Below, in pieces: positions 1 to 11,499 of a stretch of 64,000 nucleotides of DNA (positions are counted from its first letter, which is position 1; each line of letters starts with the position of its first letter). Source of the DNA: Dromaius novaehollandiae. Taxonomy: Eukaryota > Chordata > Aves > Casuariiformes > Dromaiidae. The notes below the pieces were generated by a model, which was not told the origin of the DNA, did not search any database, and saw only the letters and a list, made by a program, of their open reading frames with translations. The stretch is taken from assembly GCF_036370855.1 (NCBI RefSeq), contig NC_088132.1:59682841-59746840 (forward strand), read 5' to 3'. The position numbers and the translations under genes are program-made.

Positions 1-3000
1 GAAGTTTATTACATGCTGCATAAAGTAGTTAAAAAACAAAACAAAAAACCTCCTTGTTTTAAAAACTACTAGCGTCAATGAATGTCCCTTATTTCTAACA
101 CTGTGAGATTTTGCAAATAACACTTCTGCACCTACCCTACCTACCACCACAGTTTTGTAGACTTCCCCTACCCCCAGCCTTCTCCTCTCCAGAATAAGGC
201 ATTCCAGTCTTTTCCTAAAGGAGCTGCTCTATCCCTTTGCCACTTCAGTTGTCCTTCTCTGCAGAATCTCTAATTTAGACAGCTAAAGCAACCACTTTGA
301 AAGCAAGTCTACAATCCAGAAAAGCACTGTGTCCCCAGGCTGAAGAGTTACATAAAATATCTGGACAAATTCTTATTTGGTCTAACACTTAGAACAAAAG
401 CCTCAAATTATCTACATTAGCAAATTCTAAAATATTTTCAGCTCCAGATAAGTATTTGTACCTGTAAGTCAAACTAAAATGCAGTTGAAAGGACACAGGT
501 ACTCCTCCTGCCCACAGAGATTTTAAGTATCAGCATTAAAACTCAGTAAGCCACATGAACCCCACTTTTCCATTGCTTATGAAAGCCTGCTTTTAGCAGT
601 TACCAGAGCCACATGAAGCAAACCAGCAGGTATATGCGGCACTGCACTCATTTGCATGTCTATCAGAGAGATGCAAAAATCTGGTGATCTAAACATCCAC
701 AATTCTCTCCATCATTATCTTTCACTTAGTAAAAAGTAAAAGGATTTCAAAAGAAAAATGCCCGTCTTTATTACTGAAATTGGTGCTTTGCAGTAACAAT
801 TGTTTTACTGCCCTTCATGGACTTGAGAAAACAGCAAAAAAAAATTAAGCAGCATTGTTATGACCCAATGAATTCTAAATTTCAGTGTGAAACTGCATGA
901 ACAGTATGCAAGGACCAATTCTAGAAGTAGCATTCATTTTACTTACACCAATAATATTTGGATGGCTTAGCTCCTGCAACAACTTTATCTCTCTGAGGGC
1001 TGTTCTGTTGATTCCTACATTAAAAGAAAGATGACAAAGATGAAACAAAATTTAAAACTTTGTATTAAACTCCAACCAAGAAACTTCTTATTCTGTGACT
1101 TGCTATTAAAATCTGCTTCCTCTCTGCTCAAAAACTGATTTCAGTTTGTGACTTGTCGAGTACATTGCTGCAGTGGAGGTATACTTTTTCCACAGCAAGT
1201 TGGTTCGACACCACAGTAGTCAGATTTATATTATGAAGCTACATATGCCCCCTTTCGGCAAAAAGGGAAAGTTTTAGCACAAGTTTAGAAAAACTGCCTT
1301 TAATTTTCAGGTTATAGTAAGCTTATTTTTGTTTTAAAGAAAAGGCACGTCTTGCAAATATCAGTTCCTCAAAGTGTTTCATTTCCAGAGGGATGCAAAA
1401 TGACAAGACTCATAAAAGTACCCTTTTTTTTAAAAATAGCATTAATAAGGTACACCACGCTCCTGTGTTGTGGCATAGAAATATAGCAACCTAAACCTGC
1501 TCACCCTAGCTTGACTCCTACAACAGCTGGATTTTATAAAGTGGAGACTGGGAGGTACATTTTGGCAGTCACACTGCGCTGCATCAAATCATGATTACTG
1601 CAAGGTAACAATTCCTTCTTCAAAGATGGTAGTATGTGTGGCTCCTACAAACATGACTGGCAAACTAGCGCTACTGTAGTATGTTGTCCAAGAAGAGTTT
1701 CAGCTATGCATGAGCTGAACAACAGCAGACCTATTCTCCCAAACTCTGGATTTAACACATCAGACTGTACCACGGTTTTGGGCAAAGCTATGTGGATTAC
1801 TCTACACTCCTGCTTTGCCTATTTTAATTGCCTATTTTAGAATCAAGCAGATGATGTTTGCTTTCAGGTGGGCAAGCCCCAAGATTCAGCAAGAAAGATG
1901 CCATGTGTGCTACCAGATAACACAGGGAAACCAGACATGATCCAGGTCACTGTTTTAAAAACATCTTTGAACTATTGCTGAATGTTCTATAGGCCAGAAG
2001 TAATAACTGTCCCCAAAGGGCATCAGTCCACTGCAGACTGAATGGATCATAGCTCTGTGGCAGTTAGGCCATCTGGGAGATTCTAGGATTGGCACTCAGT
2101 TTCTTTTTAAGAATTCTTCCCCGAGGATGGAACGCAAGAGCCGAGAGCCAAGACGTTTCACTGGAAAGCAGGCAACCTGATGCAGGATCCCTGCATGTGT
2201 CCAGGGTGTTGTCCTTCAAAGCTCTATCACACCGCACAGGCGGTGACAGAAGACCAAGAGTAGTGGGTTTTACTTACTATATCCTTGCCTAAAAGCATGT
2301 GGGTGGTCAGAACACACGATCAAAACGAAACTGCTCTATGAACCTGATTTTCAACACAAAACAACAAACAAATCTACACACAGTCAAGAGTTTAAGATCT
2401 TTTTATTAACTTTTGTCTCAGCATAAATCACAAAAAAATGGAACGTAAGTGAAACACCTGAAAACAGAAATAAATGTTCTCACCTGTCATACGCATAAAC
2501 ACACCAATGCAAAAAGGTATTCTAAACTCAGTGATGCAAATTAGCTGATTTAGCTGTGATTTTGGCTGTGTATCAATGAAATAATTATTTTGCACTACTC
2601 TAGAGAAATACAAACATGAATAAAGTGTAAAGCTGAGGAGTTAGCCAGTTAAGCCTTCACATTTAGACACATACTATGCAGGCACATACTTCTGCTGCTT
2701 TTTTTGTCCCTCTAGGTCGGGAAGCAAACCTTGATTATGATATTGTGGGAAAACAACAAGACAGGGAATTAAGCCTAACACTAAAAGAGTTGAGCTTTTT
2801 TTTTCTCAGCCAAGTTATGGTGTGGAAAATTAACCCATGAATTTACAGAAACAAAGCAAACAAGACACAAGTTATGCAGTATTAATTTGTTAAAAACTTA
2901 CCATCTTTAGCTTCTGATCTATGTCCAAGTTTAATCTAAAGAGAAATATGTTTCATATTATTTATGGGCCCCAATGGTAGATAAATTCCTTAATGTTACT

Positions 3001-3784
3001 CCTCTAAGACAAAATGAGTTTTAGTACCACAAAGTGCTTAACCAACTAGATTTATTTATTTATACAAAGAATTGATTTCACAGCATTAGTTTTCATGCAA
3101 GTTTAAAAACATTCATGATGGCTGAAAAGAGACATAAATACAAACTGGCAGAATACAATGGTTTATAGTCACAAAGCTAAATTACACCACTGACAAGCTT
3201 CTTCCCAGGGAAAAAGCAGGTCAAAGTAATTGACAGTCTAGACTTCAACACAAAAACTTACTGTAATGTCTTCGGATAGTATGAAGTGAAACAACTTACA
3301 ACAACATAAACACATTTTCATCATTGTATTCCAACAGTTAAGCTGCAGACTTAAGATTGCTTTTGTCAGTATCTTCCCTACCATCAGTTCCAAAGAGTTT
3401 ATTCAGAAGTAACAAAGCTAGATTGAAACAAATAAGGGACAGCAAGAGGAAGAATTGAAAAAGCAAGTCATTATCAAGGACTAATAACACCTGAAGTTTG
3501 AGAGTGTGTGTTTCTGTAAAAGATATACCATTTACCCAAAAAATAAATTTCAAGTTGCAGACTATAACCCTTAAGAAACTCAGAAATGTAATATAATTGA
3601 AGCTACTATTTCTTCTCAGAAAAAGAAGTATTAAAGGCAACTGATTTGGACCATTTAATCAAAATGCTTTCCAGTTAAAAATTCAACCTCTCCCGTTACC
3701 CATTCGATCCATCCAAGAAACCATTAAGCAGGCAAGGGCAAACCGACACTCGACCACATAACGGGAAGATATTCCGACACTCAC
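1..3784 (-). other. CDK7 introns 2 to 4 (non-coding stretches)
   Basis: Three introns lie between the exons here: 2936-3784, 1015-2901 and 1-946, the last incomplete. They are AT-rich, with short A/T runs and no reading frame, RNA gene or mobile element that I can recognise. The short open frames inside them have no family resemblance and weak codon structure. Confidence 0.8.
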
Positions 3785-4295
3785 CTTTTTAATAGCCACG
3801 ATCTGGTTGGTGTTCTTATCCTTCGCTTTATAGACAGTAGCGAACTAAGGGGGAAGAGAGAGGGCCTTGCTCGCACGACCGCAGCAGCAGGACCGACCGC
3901 AAGCGCCACGTGCGGCCTTGTCACCAGCTCGGAGACCGCCGCGCAGGGGCGGCCCCACCCCGGCGCCCCCACGGGGAGGCCGTGACCCCCCGCGGCCGGC
4001 CTGGGGGGTGGAGGGAAGGGGCAGCCTTCGCCGCACGAGGCCAGCTCGCACCCCAGCACTGCCTCCCTCTCCCCCACACCCCGCGCCTCGCCGCCGGGCC
4101 CCGCCAGTGCCTCCGCGGGGCGAGGGACGGCGCAGCGGCAGCCCCCCCAGGCGGGCAGCCGCCGGGCTGAGGGGCGCCGCCGCGGGGGCCCCCGCGCAAC
4201 GGCCGCTTTGCCGCTTTGCCGCCGCCGCCACTCACCTGCCCCTCCCCCAGGAAGTCGAGCTTCTCGTAGCGCTTGGCGCGCGCCCGCGCGTCCAT
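947..4295 (-). CDS. CDK7: Cyclin-dependent kinase 7, first four coding exons (gene continues beyond window)
   Basis: Catalytic subunit of the CDK-activating kinase (CDK7, cyclin H, MAT1) and of TFIIH; by family knowledge it phosphorylates CDK T-loops and the RNA polymerase II tail in the nucleus. Coding exons on the minus strand are 4236-4295, 3785-3844, 2902-2935 and 947-1014, giving 74 residues in one open frame. The start lies in a good Kozak context (GGCGATGG), and the N-terminus [20 protein letters not shown] is two residues shorter than the human form. Intron 1 splits the glycine-rich loop between GEGQ and FATVYKA. The catalytic lysine is in VAIKK (about K39). The CDK7 version of the PSTAIRE helix, NRTALRE, with its alpha-C glutamate near E60, is in exon 4, which ends at SHPNIIG. 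All four introns, including the one leaving the window, start with GT; the three complete ones end in AG. The rest of the kinase domain lies left of position 1. Identification is near certain. Confidence 0.96.
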
Positions 4296-4456
4296 CGCCG
4301 CCGCGCGGGGGGGGGGGGGGGAGGCGGGGCCGAGACCCCTGCCGCGGCGCCGCACGTCCGCCAGCGCCGGGCCGCGCGCCGCTTCCGGCCCGGCGGGGAG
4401 CCCCGCCCCGGCCCCGCCCATGGCAACCGCGGCGTCGCCGCCGGCCCCGCGCCGCC

Positions 4457-4466
4457 TCTCGCGAGA
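4457..4466. promoter_or_regulatory. TCTCGCGAGA element, copy 1
   Basis: Perfect palindrome TCTCGCGAGA, 162 bp upstream of the CDK7 start codon. This CGCG element is known from CpG-island promoters of essential genes and is reported as a BANP target, earlier linked to ZBTB33/Kaiso. The match is seen directly; binding is inferred. Confidence 0.75.
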
Positions 4467-4475
4467 GCAGGGGCC

Positions 4476-4485
4476 TCTCGCGAGA
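4476..4485. promoter_or_regulatory. TCTCGCGAGA element, copy 2
   Basis: Second perfect TCTCGCGAGA, starting 19 bp after the first, nearly two helical turns, so both lie on roughly the same DNA face. The flanks also match (a C before and a G after each copy), giving two identical 12-bp palindromes. Confidence 0.75.
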
Positions 4486-4730
4486 GCCGCGCCGGGACGC
4501 GGCTGTTGGGGCGGGGGGGAGGAGCGACTCTGTCAGGCAGGTCTGGCTCACGAGGAGGCCGGGGAAGAGCGGGCCGCGGCCGCCCAGGAGGCGCCCCGCA
4601 GTGCCCGACCCGTCAGGGCACCGGGGACGGGGGGAGAGGCTGCGACACGTCCACGAGCGGAACATGCGACTTCTCTTAACTGCCACGCCTTACGGCCCCG
4701 ACTTGTAATTTGGACCGAAACGCGCACGAC

Positions 4731-5428
4731 TTGCTAAGGCGGCAGGCTGCACCGCATGCGGTGCGCAGGCTGTCCAGCCTCACAGTCCTGCTCTTCTTCT
4801 GCCACACGAAAGCCAATAGCTAAAGACGACATAGTGTTGTTTTCTTAAACATCAAGTCTAGAGATCAGGTACATTATGTACTTGGAACTCTAATCAAATC
4901 CAGATGACTTCCTTGAAAAAGCTAATGATTTAAGTAGACCAAGGGCAACCTATTTTTACTTTGTTCCCAATGTCAGAGCTGCTGCTCAGGGAAAGCAGCT
5001 GCTACACCACTGCCCACTGGATCGCACTCCCGGACAGAAGTTGCATAGCTATAAAGAACAACCGTGAAGTCTTAATATTATTTGAAAATACTAACTTTCT
5101 CCTGCCTGTGATATTATTACTGAAGAGACATCTGAATCTTCTTAAGTAGAAAAAGCAACTCAAGACAGTTTTATTGCCAAGTTTGTAGAATGGCTAATTA
5201 GAAAAATATTTTAATGGTGTAGACATCAAGTATATTCAATTGCTAGTTAGCCATCAAAAGAAAATCTCTCTCAATCACAAGAGTGTATTAAGTGGCAGCC
5301 TTCCACCCTTCATACAGGGTCGTTATTAAAGCTATTAATATATAATCATTTATAACGTTAGCGAAACGCTTTTATTGTGAATACAATACTTCATTCTTCA
5401 ACAGTGGTGAATAAACGATCTCTGGTAC
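4731..5428. other. Intergenic gap between the CDK7 promoter and the MRPS36 3' end
   Basis: AT-rich sequence between the CDK7 CpG island and the MRPS36 stop codon. Apart from the MRPS36 poly(A) signal near 5371, I see nothing recognisable. Confidence 0.7.
5371..5376 (-). terminator. Poly(A) signal of MRPS36
   Basis: AATAAA on the minus strand, about 53 nt past the MRPS36 stop codon. It is the first canonical hexamer after the stop and would give a very short 3' UTR. Confidence 0.6.
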
Positions 5429-8400
5429 TTATTCGGGACCTCCGCGCTGTAAAATAAAGTAGACAGTTGAATATATTCTACAAAAAGAAAGGTAAATTGA
5501 GCAAATATTCTTTTGCATTGTTACAGATAATAGAGACATTGATTTTTAATCTATAAAAGAACATGCACAGACTCTCAAAGTATTAGTATCAATCAGTAAT
5601 AGCTCTTCCATTTCAGGGAGAATACAAAAAGATAAACACCTGCAAACAATAATTGTAGCTGGTTCCAATTCCCCTACTCTGGGGAAGTATAACTTTTAGA
5701 AAGGTCTGATAAACACAGCAGTAGTGAACAGGAGTTTTAGAATTATTTTTGCTACCCAGATTCCAAGGTACAAAGCAAAAACAAAAGCAAGGTCAGCCAT
5801 TAAAATCTTTATGAGAAATTAAAAAGGTACTCAATTCATTATTTTGCCAACAAAACTGCTAGGATTTACCTCACAGAAAACTGAGGCTGGAAGTCTAGAA
5901 GTGTACTACTACAGAAAATAATTCATTTTATTTCTTATTATAATACCCTACCCAAGTGTATGCAGGAAAACTGATTTTGTCTATTGACACGATTATACTT
6001 CAGATGTCCTACTCACTTAACTAAACTGTGTCTTTTTACTTCAAACTCAGACCCATCTCCCCAGTTCTTGTGCATGCTCTCATTTTGAGTAACATGGTGA
6101 TTAAAATCTTGTTAGAGGACAGAGTAGGTTTTTCTTGCCTTTCATGTACAATGCCGTAATTGCAAATATTGCAGAAAAAATTTAAATCAAATTTAATAAA
6201 ATGTTTCCACTAATAGAAATATGAGTTGACTTACTAATAACCTACAGAAATGAGTTTGAAAAATATTTTGGACTTTAATCATCTAGTAATAACATTTTTC
6301 AGTCTATGAACAGACTTCTGCGCTCCTGTCCAACATACTCATATTACACATTAAACAGCTGTAATAAAACAGTGACTCTCTCATTAATGTAGGCTATGAT
6401 TAACTAACTTTCTGCATGTGTGTATTAAGTCCATATCTCTCTACTCAGCGATACCACCAGCTACCAATTAGTGAGAGTTGGTAGAGAGTTGGCAAGAGAC
6501 CTTGCATATCAAGAATATGTATTTGACTACTGTGCATCAAAGGTGTGAAAGCTTCAAGTACCCAGTTACCAAGAATTAAAACGTAATACCATATCTGAAA
6601 CTTTAAAGAACCTGTAGAAATAAGATAAGTAAATATAGACATATGCACCAATAAACTTACTTGAATGTATTCAATTTCTTCCTCTGACATAAGTTTCCTC
6701 CTGTATTTCTGAGGTAAGGTTCTTGCTAATTCAGAAGTGTCTGGTGTACCTTGTACCCTACTAACAGGTGAAATATTTTGAAAGGCCGATGATCTGCCTC
6801 CTACAGACTCCTGTGCTTTTGAAGCATGGTGTGATGGCACACTTGCTTGTAGGGATTCCTGTACTGAAACCCAGATTGCAAAACCATTTACAGAAATATA
6901 CTAAGACTGTAAAATTAATTACATGAGCAGCCAATAAAAGTTACCAGTTACTGAAGATTGATTTTTCTTCCATACGAAAATACTTAAAAGAATTAAGATC
7001 CTCTACTTTCCACAACCTATTTTTATTGTTATTATATATAGCAAGAGCACAGTGAAAACATTATGAAAGTAGAAGAAAGCATATCTGAGTGTCAGAAATA
7101 CCGATGTGGTGACAGAAGATAAACTGGTATATACACTAACAAAGACTTTTTCACCAGGAAACTGTACTTGCAGAAAAAGCATATAGTACCATCAAGGTGT
7201 GGGGGGGTTTATGTAGAGACATGTCTCCACTAAGATGATATTTGGTTTTGTTTCTGTGATTGTAAAGACAGACAGATGAAAAAGCAGCAGATGCCTACAG
7301 AAAGATAAAGCTCACAACTATGAAATACCACAAGATGCAATTCAGTGTTGCACCCATTTTTAATACTATAAATTGCAGCATGTCAAATTACATTTATTAA
7401 TGTGCAGAATGAATACCGCATAGCGGGCATCAGCAATCAAACTGTTAATGAAATGAAGAGACAAAGGAGAGCATGAAACACTTTACAGTTGTGGACCAGG
7501 AGCTAGGTATAAGGAATTCACATTAGACGCAGTCATCTTGAGTTTGAGGATCAGAGAACAGATGACAAAAGGTCAGTGATCAGAGCCAGCACTGAAAGAA
7601 TCTTGGACCTTAGGTCCGTCCCAGCACGGTTGACCTTATAATGGCAAAGCATAGTTATTGCACCAGGCAGGACCGAGTCTTACAGCAACATGTTTATTTA
7701 AAAAGCACTCAGGCCTCTGGACAGAAGGTTTAAATACCTGACAAAGCAGAATACTTCCACGGGAAGCGCCAGTGCAGCTGAGAAATGAGAAAAACAAAGG
7801 CAACATCTGAACAGTTGGGACAAAAGGACTATATAATTATAAAATAAGCAGCAACAAGGTTAAGCAGTCCTGGATGACTCAAAGAATGCGAGGAGTTAAA
7901 TGGCACATTTCCTGTCTGTCACCCCAAGATCAGGGATAACAGAGAAGGAAGAGAGAGGAGTCCATTTCAGCCATACCAAGTCTGAGTCAATGGCAGGATA
8001 GGGATGTCAAATAGTTGCAGCAACACGATCAAACATTCACACAAGTCACCAGTGAAAGGCATACGCAAAAATTCTCAGTGAGAAGACTATATCTGAAAGT
8101 TGTGTGTTGATCAGGTGGTCCAGGAACAGAGAGGAATGTCCCAAACAGTGAGGAGGAAGACAAACTATGAAGAGGATCAGAATCAGAAGTGGGGCAAAGC
8201 CACTGAATTGAAATTAGAGCAGGAAGCAAAGGGAGCAGAAAATAAAAACAGAAGAAATAGTTGTTTGTCGACTTTCTAACAACACAGCTGATTAATAGCT
8301 TTAGCTAGTGATGATAGATTATTTGTGTTTTCCTCCTAGAGAAGAAATAACGCTCCTCGTATATGAAAGACATGAAAAACAGTTTCTCTGAGTTTGTTTT

Positions 8401-11085
8401 ATATGCCACAAGAATGTCTAGAGCTTTGCATAAGATTTTCCTCTATCGTGTTTTACCATCTGAAGTGTAGCTGAAATAGAAGCAGTAGCCAATCACACCT
8501 ACGAGAAGTCGAGACTCAGAAGTACCACACCTTACACTGCTGTTGCTTAACGTCAGATAGTCTCTACTACTGTTTTCCCTTCCCCATTTGAGACCACTAT
8601 GTTGCAGTAATACAATAAAAGAGTTTGGCTGGCCTTTCAAACACCCAAGTCCTTAGAAGTACAGTGCTGATCTGCAGAGCTCTGGCTATGTGGAAACAAC
8701 AGTCTGGTGCACTGAAATACTGTTACTGCTACAATGTTCAAGCAAAGTGAGGTAGACTGCAATTTACTTTTGAAAGAACAGAACCCAATCAAGGTAGAAA
8801 GATCTAACATTCTTAAAAGAGATATTCACAGAAAACTTCTGATGCAGAGATGAACAAGAGGTAAGCAACATGTTTTTTAAACTGGCAGGAAAGGTGGTGC
8901 AACTGACTTAACTAAGGCACAACGTACAGAATTCTGACCAACGATTTTCACAAAGAGCCATTCCTGAAAAATCCATCGATCAGTCAGAAGTGGCAGTTGA
9001 TGTGCACTGCAGGTACATCACGATGTTAAGAGATAAACTAAACTTAGAGTTAAATCACGTGTGATAAGTACTCTAGCAAATATGTGGTACAGTTATCCAT
9101 GTACTGAACAATTTTTTTTTATTAAAAATAACCAAAAATACAAGTGCATAACTGAAGTTGCTTCCAATCATTCTTTACAGAATATTCACTCTTCAAATTC
9201 TTTTGTAAAATGAAGAGAAGTCTGAAGGTTTCTGAAATCTAAAATCCAAATATTTTTATACATCCTTAGTGTTTGAGCATCAGTAGAAACAGCAGATCTT
9301 CAGCTGACTAAGCAAGCTTTCTGCTCACAAGATATCCTTAAGGTGCAGAAAAATTTTGATTTCAGCATTAGAAAAAAAGATCTCATAGGTAAAGAGCCAA
9401 AAAAAGAATGAGTCAGAACCAGCCACCACTTCTAAAAAGTGAGACTAATACAACAGAGCTTTATAAGACATCTGTTATTTTAGTTTCAAATGCTTTATTG
9501 ACTCAAAAGGAATATTAAAACAACATGCAGCTCATATAACTTTTATCTAAATATAACCCCCTGGGATCCTGTAAATATCAACGTAGCTATAGGTATAAAA
9601 ATTGATGTGTCAAAGATCACAATGAAATTACTTTTTTCCTCAGTATTAACTAATAGCACCAGAAAACATTTCCTAAAATGCACAGTGGGATGGCCCTCCC
9701 ATCTATAATCAGGATATTAAATGCCACAAGCATTGCACACTCCAATTAGGAAAAGAAGGACCGAACAAAATCCAACATTATTTCTGCAAACCTCACTGAA
9801 TACCCAAGGTTGCTTCTCGTGGTGACTTTGCCAGAAATATTTCAAGAGGATATCAGTATTTGCAAAAACAGGATCTCGTGTATAAATCAAAAGTAGGAAA
9901 ACAATACTGGGATCTTCAGGAATCTGCCTCGAAATCAAAAGTAGGAAAACAATACTGGGATCTTCAGGAATCTGCCTCGACCAAGACATGAATACACTAT
10001 GTTTTTTCCCCCACAGTTGTAAAGTCTGAAATGGAAGCATCAAAGAGCAGTCTCCAAACTAAAGCTATGTTCTAGAAATATTGCCCAGAATCAGTCGAAT
10101 ATTTAATTGAAGTTGGAAAAAATGTGTCCTGTTTCTTACATAAAACAATGTAAAGAAAAGTGGTGCAAGCTGTATCTATAGATGAAATACTTACTTTTAG
10201 GTTTGGGGATACTTTTTCTGTCTGGGAACTTAATTAAGGGAGTATGTGGCTTGACTACCTAGAACAAGACAAGGTAGTAGGAGAACACAGTAAGAGAAAA
10301 ATACATTTCTAGACAAACATTAATTTCACAATAATAAAATGGAAAACATATTAATTGACCACATCTATAGTGCTGCTTTGTTATTACTTATTATTTACTT
10401 CTGTTTTAGGTTTACCCAAGGAGAAATTTCACCTTTAAAGCTATTCCTTCATCCTGGTGGGCCAGGAGAGGGATAAGGGCTCCTTTACTTTTCTCACAGC
10501 AATCATAGATTGCATAGAAGTAGCTATCACAGTAGCATAAATGGAGTTACAAAGTTTTAGCACTAGAACTGTAGAGCTGTTAACTGTGTTCAGCTTTTGT
10601 ATGTTTGTTCAGCTGCCTAGAAAGGACTGAATAAGTCGATTAAGAAAAAGCTATAAATAAAAAAAATTGGTATTCAGAGCTACTTATTTTTGACACATTT
10701 CTTTTCAAAGACTCCCTGCCTCACCCTCACCTTCAGGAGAAGAGGGGTGACTTAAGATGCTGCTGAGCACCCTCCCCTCCTGCTCGATGGCACAAAGGTG
10801 CAGCTTGCAGGCTTCCCTGCAGCATCATTTGGTACCAGCAGAGAATCAGGCAGCGGGTCGCATATTGACACAGACTGAACAGGAAGAGTAGAGGAAAAAC
10901 CGCATTTAACACCAGGACACGCTGTACAGATGCTGATCACTTGACGACGAAAGCAAGCGTGCCCGATGGAAAAGGAACAGAACAAATTGCATTGTTTTTT
11001 TAATTAAAACGACTTAAAGCGCAGAGCTGGGGTGTTCCCTAGTGAAAGGCCGAGCGCAGTAGCTAACGCCCCGGTACCGCACCTC

Positions 11086-11121
<36 letters not shown>

Positions 11122-11499
11122 CCCGGGAGCGGCCACCGCCGGGCAGCGGCCCGGCCCAGCCCGGCCCGCCGCTACCCGGCCCCCGCGCCCCGCTGCGCAA
11201 GCCCCGGCTGCGCTCCGGCGGGGGCTCCCTCCGCCTCCGGCGGGCGGGGGGGCTGCGGGCGGCTAGCGGCGCCGCCGGGCGTGAAGCGGCCGCCGCGAGC
11301 CCCCGCCCCAGCCAAGGGCACCGACCGCCCCAGCGGTGCCGGCAGCCCCGGCCGCCTCAGGCCCCGGCGGCCCCGCGCGAGGCCCGCGGCCCGCGCCGGT
11401 TCCCGGTTCCCGGGGCGCCGCGGCCGCGGCCGCGCCTCGCCGCGCGCCGAGTGCCGTTACCTGAACGACCCTGGTGGCAGCCGCCATCTTGCTGCCCAT
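5429..11499 (-). CDS. MRPS36: 2-oxoglutarate dehydrogenase complex adaptor subunit KGD4 (formerly mitochondrial ribosomal protein S36)
   Basis: Small mitochondrial protein once listed as ribosomal protein S36; by family knowledge it is the adaptor (KGD4) tethering E3 to the E2 core of the 2-oxoglutarate dehydrogenase complex in the TCA cycle. Exons on the minus strand are 11461-11499, 10195-10258, 6661-6863 and 5429-5446, giving 107 residues (human about 103). The start MGSKMAAATRVVQ sits in a strong Kozak context (CACCATGG). Exon 2 encodes VVKPHTPLIKFPDRK. Exon 3 holds a Ser-rich linker and the conserved block LPQKYRRKLMSEEEIEYIQ. The last exon adds only RGGPE and the stop. Intron phases are 0, 1 and 0, all GT-AG. 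The conserved C-terminal block and human-like ending make identification secure; the 18-nt terminal coding exon is easy for gene finders to miss. Confidence 0.95.
9884..9979. repeat. Perfect 48-bp tandem duplication
   Basis: Two adjacent copies of a 48-bp unit (9884-9931 and 9932-9979) that read as identical. Perfect identity in non-coding DNA points to a recent duplication, probably variable among individuals or absent in relatives. It lies in MRPS36 intron 2, about 215 bp from exon 2. Confidence 0.9.
11085..11122. repeat. TCCTCG hexanucleotide microsatellite
   Basis: About six tandem TCCTCG units at the edge of the MRPS36 CpG island, in intron 1. On the plus strand it reads as Leu-Val repeats in a chance open frame, which I do not regard as a gene. 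Confidence 0.85.
11480..11490 (-). promoter_or_regulatory. YY1-type site inside MRPS36 exon 1
   Basis: AAGATGGCGGC matches the YY1 consensus (AAnATGGCGGC) and lies within the first codons, over the second Met codon (K-M-A-A). YY1 sites just downstream of the transcription start, overlapping the translation start, are a known class in housekeeping and mitochondrial genes. Binding is inferred. Confidence 0.65.

Larger units (their letters stand above)
3840..4730. promoter_or_regulatory. CpG-island promoter of CDK7
   Basis: Very CpG-rich stretch covering intron 1, exon 1 and about 430 bp upstream of the CDK7 start. It has GC boxes, no TATA box near the start, and a run of about 15 G at 4307-4321 (a C tract in the 5' UTR, starting 11 nt before the ATG). 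Two perfect TCTCGCGAGA palindromes lie upstream. It looks like a housekeeping CpG-island promoter. The long open frames on both strands here are artefacts of base composition. Confidence 0.85.
5447..11460 (-). other. MRPS36 introns 1 to 3
   Basis: The introns are 10259-11460, 6864-10194 and 5447-6660. Intron 2 is the longest (3.3 kb) and holds a 48-bp tandem duplication at 9884-9979. Intron 1 begins inside the CpG island and includes a TCCTCG hexamer repeat near 11085. I see no gene, RNA or recognisable transposon in the rest. Confidence 0.75.

Noticed and set aside
3781-4686. Overlapping long frames on both strands near the CDK7 promoter
   Set aside because: Only the CDK7 exon 1 and 2 segments ([20 protein letters not shown] and FATVYKA...VAIKK) are real; the remainder reads through intron and promoter.
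6445-6660. Extension of the MRPS36 exon 3 frame past SEEEIEYIQ
   Set aside because: A consensus GTAAGT donor follows IEYIQ, and the conserved ending RGGPE is found at 5429-5446.
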